Positions 43,611 to 51,578 of a stretch of 64,000 nucleotides of DNA are shown here, one piece after another. This stretch comes from Stagnihabitans sp038231395 (GTDB taxonomy: Bacteria > Pseudomonadota > Alphaproteobacteria > Rhodobacterales > Rhodobacteraceae), in NCBI GenBank assembly GCA_038231395.1, contig JBBRLL010000014.1:1-64000 (forward strand), in the 5' to 3' direction. The position numbers and the translations under genes were made by a program. Within the stretch, counting starts at the first letter, position 1. The number at the start of each line of letters is the position of its first letter. The notes under the pieces are model-generated. The model did no database searches, had not been told where the DNA came from, and saw only the letters and a program-made list of their open reading frames with translations.

Positions 43611-44027
43611 TCAACGCACGAACCGTAGCGCCCGCAGGATAGTCGCGCGAATTTGCTCAAATTGCTCCTCGGTCACGCGCGGAGTAACATATGTTCGTTT
43701 CCCGCCTTCACCGCGACTGGTTCTTAGCAGGTCGAGTCTAGCGAACGACACTGTTGCCACCATGTCGGCCTTGACCCACCATTCTTTCTGGTTGTCGAAT
43801 GGCGCAGGCAAGCGATCTTCGAGAGTGATTTCACATTGGTAGTCGCACAACGCAGGGGCAGGTGTCCCACTCAAGGGAACGACAGTGGCCAGCCCAGCTC
43901 GATTTGGAAGCCGCCCAACTAGAACTACGCATGGGCGACGCTTCACCATTTCGGGCGGCTTAAAGCCGCCCATGCTGAAATCACAAAGGATGATAGCTTT
44001 GCGATCTACCGGATAATTAATCGGCAA
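43611..44027 (-). CDS. PemK/MazF-family toxin (probable mRNA endonuclease)
   Basis: This 138-aa protein matches the PemK-like growth inhibitors. The sequence begins LPINYPVDRKAIILCDFSMG and continues GFKPPEMVKRRPCVVL, the family's SH3-like beta-barrel start, followed by TVVPLSGT. Such toxins cleave RNA and are usually held by an antitoxin. The start is taken as TTG at 44027, inside the end of the transposase gene (11-nt overlap), because the family's conserved N-terminus begins there. No antitoxin gene directly precedes it; one of the small genes at 46.0-46.5 kb might act as one, or the toxin may be solitary. Confidence 0.85.
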   Translation of the reverse strand: MPINYPVDRKAIILCDFSMGGFKPPEMVKRRPCVVLVGRLPNRAGLATVVPLSGTPAPALCDYQCEITLEDRLPAPFDNQKEWWVKADMVATVSFARLDLLRTSRGEGGKRTYVTPRVTEEQFEQIRATILRALRFVR

Positions 44028-44907
44028 TTTGTGTCTTTCTGTAAGGTCCGCGCTTTCCTGCGACCGGAGCAGCCGCGTCAATCAGTCCGACAATCCAAGT
44101 CATATCGTGCAACGTGTCGGAGACGCCAGCCGCCATTGCTGGGGTCATTTTGAGGCTCTTGTGAACCCGCACGAAGTTGTAATGCACGAAGTAGAGGCTC
44201 AGCATATGCAGGTGGTTTTCCAGCTTCTTGCTGAACCCATTAGTCAGACGGGTGAAGCGCCGCATCCCCATCCGCATGGACAGGTTCTGACGTTCGACGT
44301 GCGACGTGCTGACCATTTCCTTGACCGGATGGCCACTGATCAATTCCTTACGCGCACCAGTGCATTCAGCCGGACTATACTTGCGCTCATGCCCTTTTGA
44401 GCCTGTCGGCTCGCCATAAATTTTGACCAGCATCGCATAGTCCACGTCGCCACCGAACGCGCCCTCCACGGCTTCAAGATAGACCTTGTAGCCATCTGTC
44501 GTCAGTTGGACACGAGTTGCCAAACGGTCGGCAAGGTCATCCATGAAGTCGCGTGCGGTAGCGCCGGAACGGTCACCAACCTCATAGGACAGGATCATCT
44601 TGCTATCGCGGTCAATGGCAGTCCATGTCCACACGTCGCCAGCGCCATCCGGTGCGGCTTTGGCGGTCGCCACGTTCTTGTCCTTGGCGTAGCAGAACGA
44701 CCAGATTTCATCGCACTGGACTTGCGCAGCTTTGACGTTGCGCACGGTCACGTCATGGTATGACGCACAAGCCTTACCCGCGTCTTCAAGCATTTTCGTT
44801 ACCGTGTTGATCGACACGCCAGTGATGCGGCTGATCGAGCGCATGGACGAACCCTCAACGAGAAGGTTCAGGATGGTGACGCGGGTCTGGGTGTCTAGCT
44901 TGTTCAT
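44017..44907 (-). CDS. IS1-family transposase (single-ORF type)
   Basis: This 296-aa transposase has an N-terminal helix-turn-helix (residues ~8-45, SMRSISRITGVSINTVTKML) and the IS1 DDE core: Asp-66 in QCDEIWSF, Asp-138 in LTTDGYKVY and Glu-205 in SHVERQNLSMR. Unlike classical IS1 it needs no InsA-InsB frameshift. The start at 44907 is the first Met of the conserved N-terminus, with an inverted repeat over it. It is complete, so the element may be active. Confidence 0.93.
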   Translation of the reverse strand: MNKLDTQTRVTILNLLVEGSSMRSISRITGVSINTVTKMLEDAGKACASYHDVTVRNVKAAQVQCDEIWSFCYAKDKNVATAKAAPDGAGDVWTWTAIDRDSKMILSYEVGDRSGATARDFMDDLADRLATRVQLTTDGYKVYLEAVEGAFGGDVDYAMLVKIYGEPTGSKGHERKYSPAECTGARKELISGHPVKEMVSTSHVERQNLSMRMGMRRFTRLTNGFSKKLENHLHMLSLYFVHYNFVRVHKSLKMTPAMAAGVSDTLHDMTWIVGLIDAAAPVAGKRGPYRKTQIAD

Positions 44908-44924
44908 ACGATTTGTATATGAAC
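44902..44924. promoter_or_regulatory. inverted repeat over the transposase start
   Basis: GTTCATA-N9-TATGAAC includes the transposase ATG (minus strand, 44907-44905). A protein bound here, or an RNA hairpin, could limit transposase expression. Confidence 0.45.
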
Positions 44925-44965
44925 TTTTATGCTTAGTGTCAAGCAAAAACTTCATGCTAGCCTCT

Positions 44966-45020
44966 ATGCTTGCGTTTACGTTGTCGCAAGCATATGCTTG
45001 CGAGACGCTTATGCAAGCAT
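44966..45020. promoter_or_regulatory. cluster of ATGCTTGC sites with a 20-bp perfect palindrome
   Basis: The divergent tnp/P63C promoter region holds ATGCTTGC at 44966 and 44994 and its reverse complement GCAAGCAT at 44986 and 45013. The middle two form the perfect palindrome TCGCAAGCATATGCTTGCGA (44984-45003). ATGCTT without the last GC also occurs at 44929. This looks like an operator array for a regulator encoded on the element. Confidence 0.6.
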
Positions 45021-45030
45021 GGAGACGCAA

Positions 45031-46041
45031 ATGGTCGAAGAAACGAACTACGTCAAAGCTGCCAAGGCCCGCGCAGATAGTATGACGCCGGAGCGCAGAT
45101 CGGAAATTGCAAAAAAAGCTGCTGATGCGCGGTGGACTTCCGATCTACCCGTGGCCGATTTTGAAGGAGATTTTTCTATCGCGGGAACAATCGTTTCGGC
45201 TGCTGTGTTGCGCGACCAGCGCCGTGTAATCACTCAGTCATCCTTTTTGAGGGCACTGGGCCGTTCAAGATCGCCGAAGGCAGGAACTGGGGTACTTTCT
45301 ACTGTCGACGAACTGCCATTTTTCTTGCAGGCGCAGGCGCTAAAACCATTTATAACCAATGACTTATACGTGTCGACGAAACCAGTCCTTTACCGTACAA
45401 AATCCGGCGGAAAGGGCATAGGTTATGATGCAACGCTGATCCGTCATGTTGCAGATGTTTACTTAAGATTTCGAGACGCTTCTCTGCATGAAAACAGCAA
45501 GATGCCTGCCAGATATCTTAAGATGATCGCAGCGGCGGATTCCATCAAGAGTGCGCTCGCTGACGTAGGTATTTTAGGCTTGGTCGACGAAGCGACAGGT
45601 TTCCAAGACGTAAGGAACCGGCTCGCGCTGCAAGAGGTTTTCGATGCCGTGTTGCGCAAAGAACTTGCCGCGTGGGCCAAGCGATTCCCCGATGAGTTTT
45701 ACAAGCAAATCTTTCGGTTGCGCGACTGGACATGGAAAGGGCGTCATATCAACCCGCCCCAAGTTGTCGCTCACTATACAAACGATTTCATTTACGCCCG
45801 CTTGGCACCCGGGTTGCGAAAAGAACTCGAAAATCGAATGCCGAAGACTGAGACTGGTGCCAAAAAAGGACGACTTCATCAATTGTTTTCGGATGATATT
45901 GGGCACCCTTTGTTAGCCCAACATGTCCACATGGTGACGATGTTTATGAAGGCCGCAGGAAGTTGGGATGAGTTTGTCACAAACCTGAACAAGGTAGCGC
46001 CCAAACACGGTGATAACTACGAGTTGCCGCTTGAAAACTAA
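45031..46041 (+). CDS. P63C-domain protein
   Basis: This 336-aa protein carries a C-terminal P63C domain (about residues 245-330: YTNDFIYARLAPGLRKELE, then HQLFSDDIGHP and the final WDEFVTNLNKVAPKHG), a domain known from phage and bacterial proteins of unknown biochemical role. Near the N-terminus is SMTPERRSEIAKKAADARW, a short basic motif shared with the 77-aa gene of this element. Start at 45031 is preferred over 45019 because GGAG lies 6 nt before it. It is divergent from the transposase and its last 4 nt overlap the convergent 77-aa gene. Confidence 0.85.
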   Translation: MVEETNYVKAAKARADSMTPERRSEIAKKAADARWTSDLPVADFEGDFSIAGTIVSAAVLRDQRRVITQSSFLRALGRSRSPKAGTGVLSTVDELPFFLQAQALKPFITNDLYVSTKPVLYRTKSGGKGIGYDATLIRHVADVYLRFRDASLHENSKMPARYLKMIAAADSIKSALADVGILGLVDEATGFQDVRNRLALQEVFDAVLRKELAAWAKRFPDEFYKQIFRLRDWTWKGRHINPPQVVAHYTNDFIYARLAPGLRKELENRMPKTETGAKKGRLHQLFSDDIGHPLLAQHVHMVTMFMKAAGSWDEFVTNLNKVAPKHGDNYELPLEN

Positions 46042-46271
46042 GCTTTTCCCCACCGCTTTTGCGCGGCATTTTTAGCAATCTCGGCCCGCCGTTCCGGTGA
46101 CATGCTGGACGCGCGGGCCGTGCCCCCCTTAGCCCCTAGTGCCTTCGCGTTGGGGTCTTTTCCGTCATCCGGCGCAACGTCCTCAGTCTCGCCCGTAGCG
46201 ATCCTGCCAACCAACACGGCCAAACCTATGGCGTCGGCAGGGCGTTTCTCTCCGTTTGGGCCTTTAGGCAT
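46038..46271 (-). CDS. small protein with ERRxEIAKxAAxxRW motif
   Basis: This 77-aa protein ends in SMSPERRAEIAKNAAQKRWGKA, nearly the same motif as near the N-terminus of the P63C protein; the preceding half is Asp/Gly rich. This motif recurs in many small plasmid and phage proteins of unknown role; a DNA- or RNA-binding or regulatory role is inference. Its ATG overlaps the stop of the 65-aa gene (TAATG), so the two are translationally coupled, and its end overlaps the P63C gene end by 4 nt. Confidence 0.75.
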   Translation of the reverse strand: MPKGPNGEKRPADAIGLAVLVGRIATGETEDVAPDDGKDPNAKALGAKGGTARASSMSPERRAEIAKNAAQKRWGKA

Positions 46272-46468
46272 TATTTTGCTACCCTCATCTTGGCGACGTG
46301 ACTAGCGAGTTCGCCTTCCCACTTGTCGATCAAGTAGACCAGTTCACTTTCTAGATCGGGGATCGGGGCGGTTATCCCGTTGAACATTACACCCAGGCGG
46401 ACATATTTGAGTTTTGTCTGGGCCGCAGAAATTTGTCCCTGCAGAACTTGCGAAATCCCATCTTCCAT
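46271..46468 (-). CDS. small hypothetical protein of the element
   Basis: This 65-aa protein is mainly helical (QISAAQTKLKYVRLGVMF ... DLESELVYLIDKWEGELASHVAKM) with no signal or membrane segment. GGGAG lies 8 nt before its ATG. It is the first gene of a two-gene unit reading inward from the right end. Family unknown; an antitoxin or regulator role is possible but unsupported. Confidence 0.7.
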   Translation of the reverse strand: MEDGISQVLQGQISAAQTKLKYVRLGVMFNGITAPIPDLESELVYLIDKWEGELASHVAKMRVAK

Positions 46469-46482
46469 GTAGTTCGACTCCC

Positions 46483-46500
46483 ATGCTTCCCGCTAAGCAT
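46483..46500. promoter_or_regulatory. ATGCTT/AAGCAT inverted repeat upstream of the small genes
   Basis: ATGCTT-N6-AAGCAT lies 15 nt before the 65-aa gene, next to its ribosome-binding site. The arms equal the core of the sites in the tnp/P63C promoter region, so both promoters may be controlled by one protein. Confidence 0.55.
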
Positions 46501-46547
46501 ACAGCAAGACGTGGCGCTGGGCGATACCTCTGTCAACCCCGCCCGAT

Positions 46548-46566
46548 TTCAAACTGAGACACTACC
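46548..46566 (-). repeat. right terminal inverted repeat
   Basis: On the minus strand it reads GGTAGTGTCTCAGTTTGAA, identical to the left end over all 19 bp. Confidence 0.97.
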
Positions 46567-46574
46567 CAATCCCC
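46567..46574. repeat. right target-site duplication
   Basis: CAATCCCC is the second copy of the 8-bp duplicated target in aqpZ. Confidence 0.95.
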
Positions 46575-46672
46575 AGCATTCCGATCTGTGCCCCCATCAG
46601 GACGGCGGACCCACAGCCGAAAAACACCAGGATAAAGGTGCCCAAAGCCTCGGCGATCATCTTCTTTGACAT
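46567..46672 (-). pseudogene. aqpZ: aquaporin Z, 5' part (split by insertion)
   Basis: It encodes MSKKMIAEALGTFILVFFGC and the first membrane helix up to GMLGI, then runs into the right end of the element, where the frame meets a TAG three codons on. The rest of the gene is at 42831-43416. A GAGAG ribosome-binding site precedes the ATG at 46672. Confidence 0.94.
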
Positions 46673-46841
46673 GTCTGCTCTCACGCCCCACCCGAGGCGC
46701 AAATGTTGACCCGTGGTCCCGGCGAATGGCATGGCCAAGCCCGACCGCAATCTTTGTAGGCGAAATTGAGTCAAACTGGATAGGGGGAAAAACCGCGTTG
46801 CCCAGCCTGAGGGCCGGGCCAGGTTTGGGCTGGAAGCGGCG

Positions 46842-47573
46842 TCAAAAAGCCCGGTGACCCTGCGGCGCGGGAAAGGCATCCTCCAGCCGGACAAAGACCA
46901 CACCGCGCGTTTGCAGGGCGGCGATCCCCTCCACGACGCCCGCTCCGGCGCTGTGGTGCGGTTGATTGATATGCGACAGGATGACCGCGCCATCGACCGC
47001 CGCGCCGATCCGCCGCGCCGTTTCGCGTTCCGACAAAAGCGAGCCTCCATCACCGCTGAGCGAATAGCCAGCGATTTGAAGGCCCAACGCTACGATTTGC
47101 GCCATGGCAGAGGCATCGTATTTCGCCGTAGCCCCGCGGAACCAATGCGGCGCTGACCCGCCTGCGGCAAGGATGGCGTCGGCGCCGCCGGTCACCTCTG
47201 CCGCTACAGCCTCTGGCGAACCGGCGGAGCGCAGATTGAAAACCAAGGTCGGATAATCGACAGCGGGCAGGTGGCGGGCGCCGTGATCCTCGACCTCGAA
47301 CAGGTCAGGGCGGGCGCGCATCTGGGCGAAAGCCTGCGCGTTTCGGGACAGCCATTTGCCGGTCACAAAGATGGTGGCGCGGATGTTGTCGCGGATCAGG
47401 GTGTCAAGGATACGGTGATCGATCTGACCGTCACAGGCGTCAAAGGTCAGCGCGATTCGGGTCACGCCGGGGGCGCTGGCCGGCAGGTGCAGGCCGGGCT
47501 CCAGCAACCTTGGCAGGCTGGCCGATGCAGCGGGGGTCGCCAAAAGCAGTATAGTCAGCACGTGCAGGCGCAT
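46842..47573 (-). CDS. polysaccharide deacetylase family protein
   Basis: This 243-aa exported protein (signal MRLHVLTILLLATPAASA) has a NodB-type fold. The first metal motif is TFDACDG rather than the common TFDDG, the second is DHGARH, and ILSHINQPHH near the C-terminus supplies the last catalytic His region. The family removes N-acetyl groups from glycans, but such divergent motifs leave the substrate open. The ATG at 47573 is set by the signal peptide. Confidence 0.82.
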   Translation of the reverse strand: MRLHVLTILLLATPAASASLPRLLEPGLHLPASAPGVTRIALTFDACDGQIDHRILDTLIRDNIRATIFVTGKWLSRNAQAFAQMRARPDLFEVEDHGARHLPAVDYPTLVFNLRSAGSPEAVAAEVTGGADAILAAGGSAPHWFRGATAKYDASAMAQIVALGLQIAGYSLSGDGGSLLSERETARRIGAAVDGAVILSHINQPHHSAGAGVVEGIAALQTRGVVFVRLEDAFPAPQGHRAF

Positions 47574-47845
47574 CGGCAAGTCTCCATCATCGGCTGTGCT
47601 ATAACCCTTCGGTATGGCACTTGCCAATCTCCGTGGCGGACCGGCATCTGAACCGGCGGAAAACCGGAAGTGTGAGGGTGGGCTGGCGCAACCTTTCCCA
47701 CACACATCCAAGCAGGTGATATAGCCCGGCAGGTGAGCCGGTTCGTCCAACGTTGCGCGGGCATCTCAGGCGGAAGCCCGAGGGAACCTTGGCGGTTTCA
47801 TCGGGCACGGTGCTTATCTATGGGACGTGGCAAAAGGAGTGTGTC

Positions 47846-48613
47846 ATGGTGATTTGGCCGACGATTTCGGGCGTGATCAGTGATCTGGACGGGGTGGTGT
47901 ATCGCGGCGCCGATTCGATCTTGTCTGCCGTGGAAGCCTTTCAACGCTGGCATCGGGCGGGCGTGCCCTATGTCTTTGTCACCAACAACTCCACGCAGAC
48001 CGCTGCGGAGTTTGCCATCAGGATCAACGGGATGGGGATAGAAGTTGAGGCATCCCAAATCGTGACAAGTGCGCAAGCCACAGCACTTCGGCTGGCGGGC
48101 GATCATCCGCAGGGCGCGCGGGTGTTCGTGGTGGGCGCGCAGGCGTTGAAGGATGCGGTGCAAGCGCAGGGTTTTGCGCTGGCAGAGGTTGGCGTGGACG
48201 TTGTCGTGTCTGGTCTGGACCGCGGGTTCACCTATCAGACGCTGGCCATCGCACAGCGGGCCTTGCTGGCGGGCGCGGCTTTCTATGGCACCAACGCCGA
48301 CCCGATGCTGCCGAACGACGCAGGGTTCGATCCGGGGGCCGGGTCTATTCTGCAAGCGATTGCAACGGCTTCGGGGCGGGTTCCGGTGATCGTCGGCAAG
48401 CCTGCTCGTCACATGATTGACCTTGGCCTGGCACGGTTGGGCACGCCTTTGGGCGAAACCCTGATGATTGGCGACCAGATCGAGACGGATATCGTGGCCG
48501 GTCATGCGGCTGGTTTGACCACGGTTCTGGTGCGAACCGGAGTTCCGGAAACTGGCCCTCGGGTGGTGGAGCCGGATTTTGTGGTGGAGGATTTGGGGCA
48601 GATCGGGCTGTAA
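47846..48613 (+). CDS. HAD-superfamily class IIA hydrolase
   Basis: This 255-aa phosphatase has motif I DLDGVVYRG, motif II VTNNSTQT, Lys motif in IVGKPARHMI and motif IV MIGDQIETDI, with the class IIA cap between II and III (NagD/PGPase type). It probably acts on small phosphate esters such as phosphoglycolate or a nucleotide. AAGGAG precedes the ATG at 47846. Confidence 0.9.
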   Translation: MVIWPTISGVISDLDGVVYRGADSILSAVEAFQRWHRAGVPYVFVTNNSTQTAAEFAIRINGMGIEVEASQIVTSAQATALRLAGDHPQGARVFVVGAQALKDAVQAQGFALAEVGVDVVVSGLDRGFTYQTLAIAQRALLAGAAFYGTNADPMLPNDAGFDPGAGSILQAIATASGRVPVIVGKPARHMIDLGLARLGTPLGETLMIGDQIETDIVAGHAAGLTTVLVRTGVPETGPRVVEPDFVVEDLGQIGL

Positions 48614-48726
48614 TACGTTGATATAATGGAACGTCTGGCGATCATGGGTCGGACTATTTGACCAGAACGACGGGGCTTGAGGTTAAGAGTTTGGTTTAGG
48701 ATCATCCCCTAACGCCTTGTAAAATA

Positions 48727-49596
48727 TCAACCTTCCTGACGCAACCGCCAGATGCCGTGCACGACCAAAGCCGCAAGGATCACAGCGCCACCGATCAGGC
48801 TAAGCGGGGCTGGCGCCTCTCCGATCACCGCCCAGACCAGAAGGGGAGAGGCGACAATCTCCAGCATCGTGATCATCGAAACCTCGGCTGCGGGCAGATG
48901 GCGCGGGCCGATCATCTGCAAGGCACACCCGGCGGCCATCACGACACTGCCGTTGAGGGCAACCAAGTTGGCCTGCTGTGCATCAAAGGCGTGATGGGGG
49001 GCAAAGGGCAGGGCCAGAAGTGATGTGGCAAAATATCCGACGGCGGCGGAAACGATCAGGCTTCGCTCCGATCCATGGCGCAGGATGACATAGTAGCCTG
49101 CTGCCGCACCGGCATTGGCCAGGGCCATTGCATCGCCGAACAAATCTCCACCACCGAGGGAACCAGAGGCGATGACCAAAACACCCGCAAAGACAGCGAG
49201 CATACACAGGAGGGTCATGCGGGGGATACGCTCTTTCAGCACGACAAAGGCCAGAAGCGCGGCCAGAAAGGGCGAGGAGGCGTAAAGCAGCATCGTGTTG
49301 GCCACGCTGGTATGCCCAAGCGCCATCAGATACAGAAACGACCCGATGCTTTGGGTGACGATCAGCAGAAGTGAGGGGGCAGAGAGCAGATCTTTCCAGC
49401 CCGGGAAGGCTTGCGGTGCAAAGATCGCGGTGCCGGCCAAAGTGACTGATCCGCCGATCAACCCGCGCCATACGGCAAAGTCCATGACATCGGCTCCCGA
49501 CAACCGCACCAGCAGGGCGTCCGGCACAAACAGGGCAGCGCCCGCCACGGTGAAGGCAAGGCCAAGACGGGGATTGGGCAGGAAGGTTTCGCTCAT
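48727..49596 (-). CDS. EamA/DMT-superfamily transporter
   Basis: This 289-aa ten-helix membrane protein has the EamA repeats, including SVANTMLLYASSPFLAALLAFVVLKERIP in the first half and LPAAEVSMITMLEIVASPLLVWAVIGEAP in the second. The start at 49596 is preferred because AGGTGGG lies just upstream. It is the fourth DMT exporter in the window; substrate unknown. Confidence 0.88.
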   Translation of the reverse strand: MSETFLPNPRLGLAFTVAGAALFVPDALLVRLSGADVMDFAVWRGLIGGSVTLAGTAIFAPQAFPGWKDLLSAPSLLLIVTQSIGSFLYLMALGHTSVANTMLLYASSPFLAALLAFVVLKERIPRMTLLCMLAVFAGVLVIASGSLGGGDLFGDAMALANAGAAAGYYVILRHGSERSLIVSAAVGYFATSLLALPFAPHHAFDAQQANLVALNGSVVMAAGCALQMIGPRHLPAAEVSMITMLEIVASPLLVWAVIGEAPAPLSLIGGAVILAALVVHGIWRLRQEG

Positions 49597-49857
49597 GCAG
49601 CCCACCTACCAGACTTGCAGGCCAAGGGAAGTGTTGCGGGCGTCACGCAGTCGCCGCCTTTGCCGCAAAACGCGACGGTCTGGTGGGTGCTGGCTTGCTT
49701 GCGCTCGGGCGTGTCCGACGCCCGGCGCGGGATTGGGCGGCACGCGGTTTGGCGAGGTGCCGAGGGCGACGCGCTGGCCAAGCGCCTTTGCCAGCCGGTT
49801 CAGCCTCTTGGCTTTTTGGCCTGTCTGACGCAGAAGGGCAAGCTGATGGAGGGTCAC

Positions 49858-50988
49858 ATGGCCGAACGCTTTGCCTTTGATATTCACGCCAAGGACGGGT
49901 GGGCGCGGACCGGGGTGATCGCCACCCCCCGGGGTCAGATCAGGACACCGGCGTTCATGCCCGTCGGAACCGCGGCGACGGTCAAGGCGATGCTGCCTGA
50001 AAGCGTGCGGGCGACCGGGGCCGACATTCTGTTGGGCAACACCTACCATCTGATGTTGCGGCCCACGGCAGAGCGGATTGCCGCTTTGGGGGGCCTGCAC
50101 AAGTTCATGAACTGGGAACGCCCGATCCTGACGGACTCAGGCGGGTTTCAGGTGATGAGCCTGTCGGCCCTGCGCAAGATGTCCGAGGAGGGGGTCAGGT
50201 TTTCCTCCCATATCGACGGGTCAAAGCACATGCTGTCGCCAGAGCGCAGCATGGAGATCCAAAAGCTGCTTGGGTCGGACATTGTCATGTGTTTTGACGA
50301 ATGCCCGGCCTTGCCTGCGACGGATGAGGCGGTGGCGGCCTCCATGCAGTTGTCGATGCGGTGGGCGCAAAGGTCGCGCGATGCGTTTGGCGACAGGCCG
50401 GGCCACGCGCTGTTTGGCATCATGCAAGGCGGCGTCAATCAGGATTTGCGCGGTGAAAGTGCTGACGCGCTTCGGGCGATTGGCTTTGATGGCTATGCGG
50501 TCGGTGGGCTGGCGGTGGGCGAGGGGCAGGAGGCGATGTTCTCCGTCCTCGACTATGCGCCCGGGATGCTGCCTGACGACAAGCCGCGCTATCTGATGGG
50601 GGTTGGCAAACCCGATGACATTGTGGGCGCGGTGGAGCGTGGGATTGACATGATGGACTGCGTTTTGCCGTCGCGGTCGGGGCGCACCGGGCAGGTCTGG
50701 ACCCGGCGCGGGCCGGTGACCATCAAGAACGCCCGGCATGCCGACGACCCGCGCCCGATTGATGAGCATTGCAACTGTCCGTGTTGCCGGGGGTACAGCC
50801 GCGCCTATCTGCACCACGTGTTCAAGGCCGAGGAAATCATAGCCTCGATGCTGATGACCTGGCACAATCTGCACTATTATCAGGACCTGATGCAGGGCTT
50901 GCGCGATGCGATTGGCGCGGGCAGATTGGCAGCCTTTGTGGCGGCGTTTCATGCGCTGCGGGCTGAGGGGGATATTGAACCGCTATGA
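49858..50988 (+). CDS. tgt: queuine tRNA-ribosyltransferase
   Basis: This 376-aa TGT swaps guanine-34 for preQ1 in GUN anticodons, including tRNA-Asp present in this window. Active-site segments TDSGGFQVMSL and the nucleophile region GGLAVGEG are intact, as is the zinc site CNCPCC...YLHH. GGAGGG precedes the ATG at 49858. Its stop overlaps the next gene by ATGA. Confidence 0.97.
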   Translation: MAERFAFDIHAKDGWARTGVIATPRGQIRTPAFMPVGTAATVKAMLPESVRATGADILLGNTYHLMLRPTAERIAALGGLHKFMNWERPILTDSGGFQVMSLSALRKMSEEGVRFSSHIDGSKHMLSPERSMEIQKLLGSDIVMCFDECPALPATDEAVAASMQLSMRWAQRSRDAFGDRPGHALFGIMQGGVNQDLRGESADALRAIGFDGYAVGGLAVGEGQEAMFSVLDYAPGMLPDDKPRYLMGVGKPDDIVGAVERGIDMMDCVLPSRSGRTGQVWTRRGPVTIKNARHADDPRPIDEHCNCPCCRGYSRAYLHHVFKAEEIIASMLMTWHNLHYYQDLMQGLRDAIGAGRLAAFVAAFHALRAEGDIEPL

Positions 50989-51526
50989 GGATATTTGCGT
51001 GTGTTTTGGCGATGGTGGCCGCCGGTCCGGCGCTTGCCGGGGATTACTGCAGCATCGGCTCTGACCGGATGCTGGCGCTGCCGAAGGCCTTGAGTGGCAC
51101 GTGGCAGGCGACCTTTCGCGGCGGCATTTTCGTAACACCTGACGGCAAGCCCCATTCGTTGCCTGACGAGGCCGAGGCGCAGGAGGTCGATTTTACCGCC
51201 GATGCCGACGGGCTGAACCTTGAGGAAGATGCTTTCTTTCCGGCGATGCACCTGGAAGCCTATCAGCCTGACATATCCCAGCCGGATTTCGCATTGAGGG
51301 GGAATCTGCGTTGCTTGCGGTGGAAATGTTGCAGGCCGAGGTTGCAGAGGTCGCCTTGCGCTGCGACCCCAAAGATCTTGCGCAATTCACGGGTGAGGCG
51401 GCGCAGGCCGACAACGCCACCGCCGCGCTGCGGGTTTTTGCGTTTGGCCCGGATTTCATGGTGATGGTGATCCGGGGCGAGGGCGGCGGGCAGGTGGCGC
51501 GGGCGGTGTTTGATTTGCGCCGGTGA
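50985..51526 (+). pseudogene. secreted hypothetical protein broken by a frameshift
   Basis: The first ~101 codons encode a signal peptide (MRIFACVLAMVAAGPALAG) and a plausible globular part ending DISQPDF. The natural continuation, RIEGESALLAVEMLQAEV to RAVFDLRR, lies in another frame and stops at 51526. Restoring one T to the TTT run at 51287-51289 joins the two as QPDFRIEGES, giving ~180 residues. This is either a real single-base deletion or a sequencing error. It overlaps tgt by ATGA, so it was co-translated. Family unknown. Confidence 0.8.
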
Positions 51527-51578
51527 TGTGCCGGGGTGACCTGACACCGGAGCCGAGGCAGCAAAAGGCGGTTGGCAG

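Larger units (their letters stand above)
43417..46566. mobile_element. 3,150-bp IS1-family transposon with passenger genes
   Basis: The element has 19-bp perfect terminal inverted repeats beginning GGT, an 8-bp target duplication and a central IS1-type transposase, all consistent with the IS1 family (normally ~0.7-1.2 kb with transposase only). It also carries, from left to right, a PemK/MazF toxin (minus), the transposase (minus), a P63C-domain protein (plus) and two small coupled genes (minus). No internal copy of the terminal repeat is seen, so the whole 3,150 bp appears to be one unit rather than an IS beside unrelated cargo. It is visibly less G+C-rich than its surroundings. Confidence 0.93.

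Noticed and set aside
43417..46566. Prophage remnant, because of the P63C domain
   Set aside because: No integrase, capsid, lysis or packaging gene is present, while terminal repeats, target duplication and an IS1 transposase explain the boundaries.
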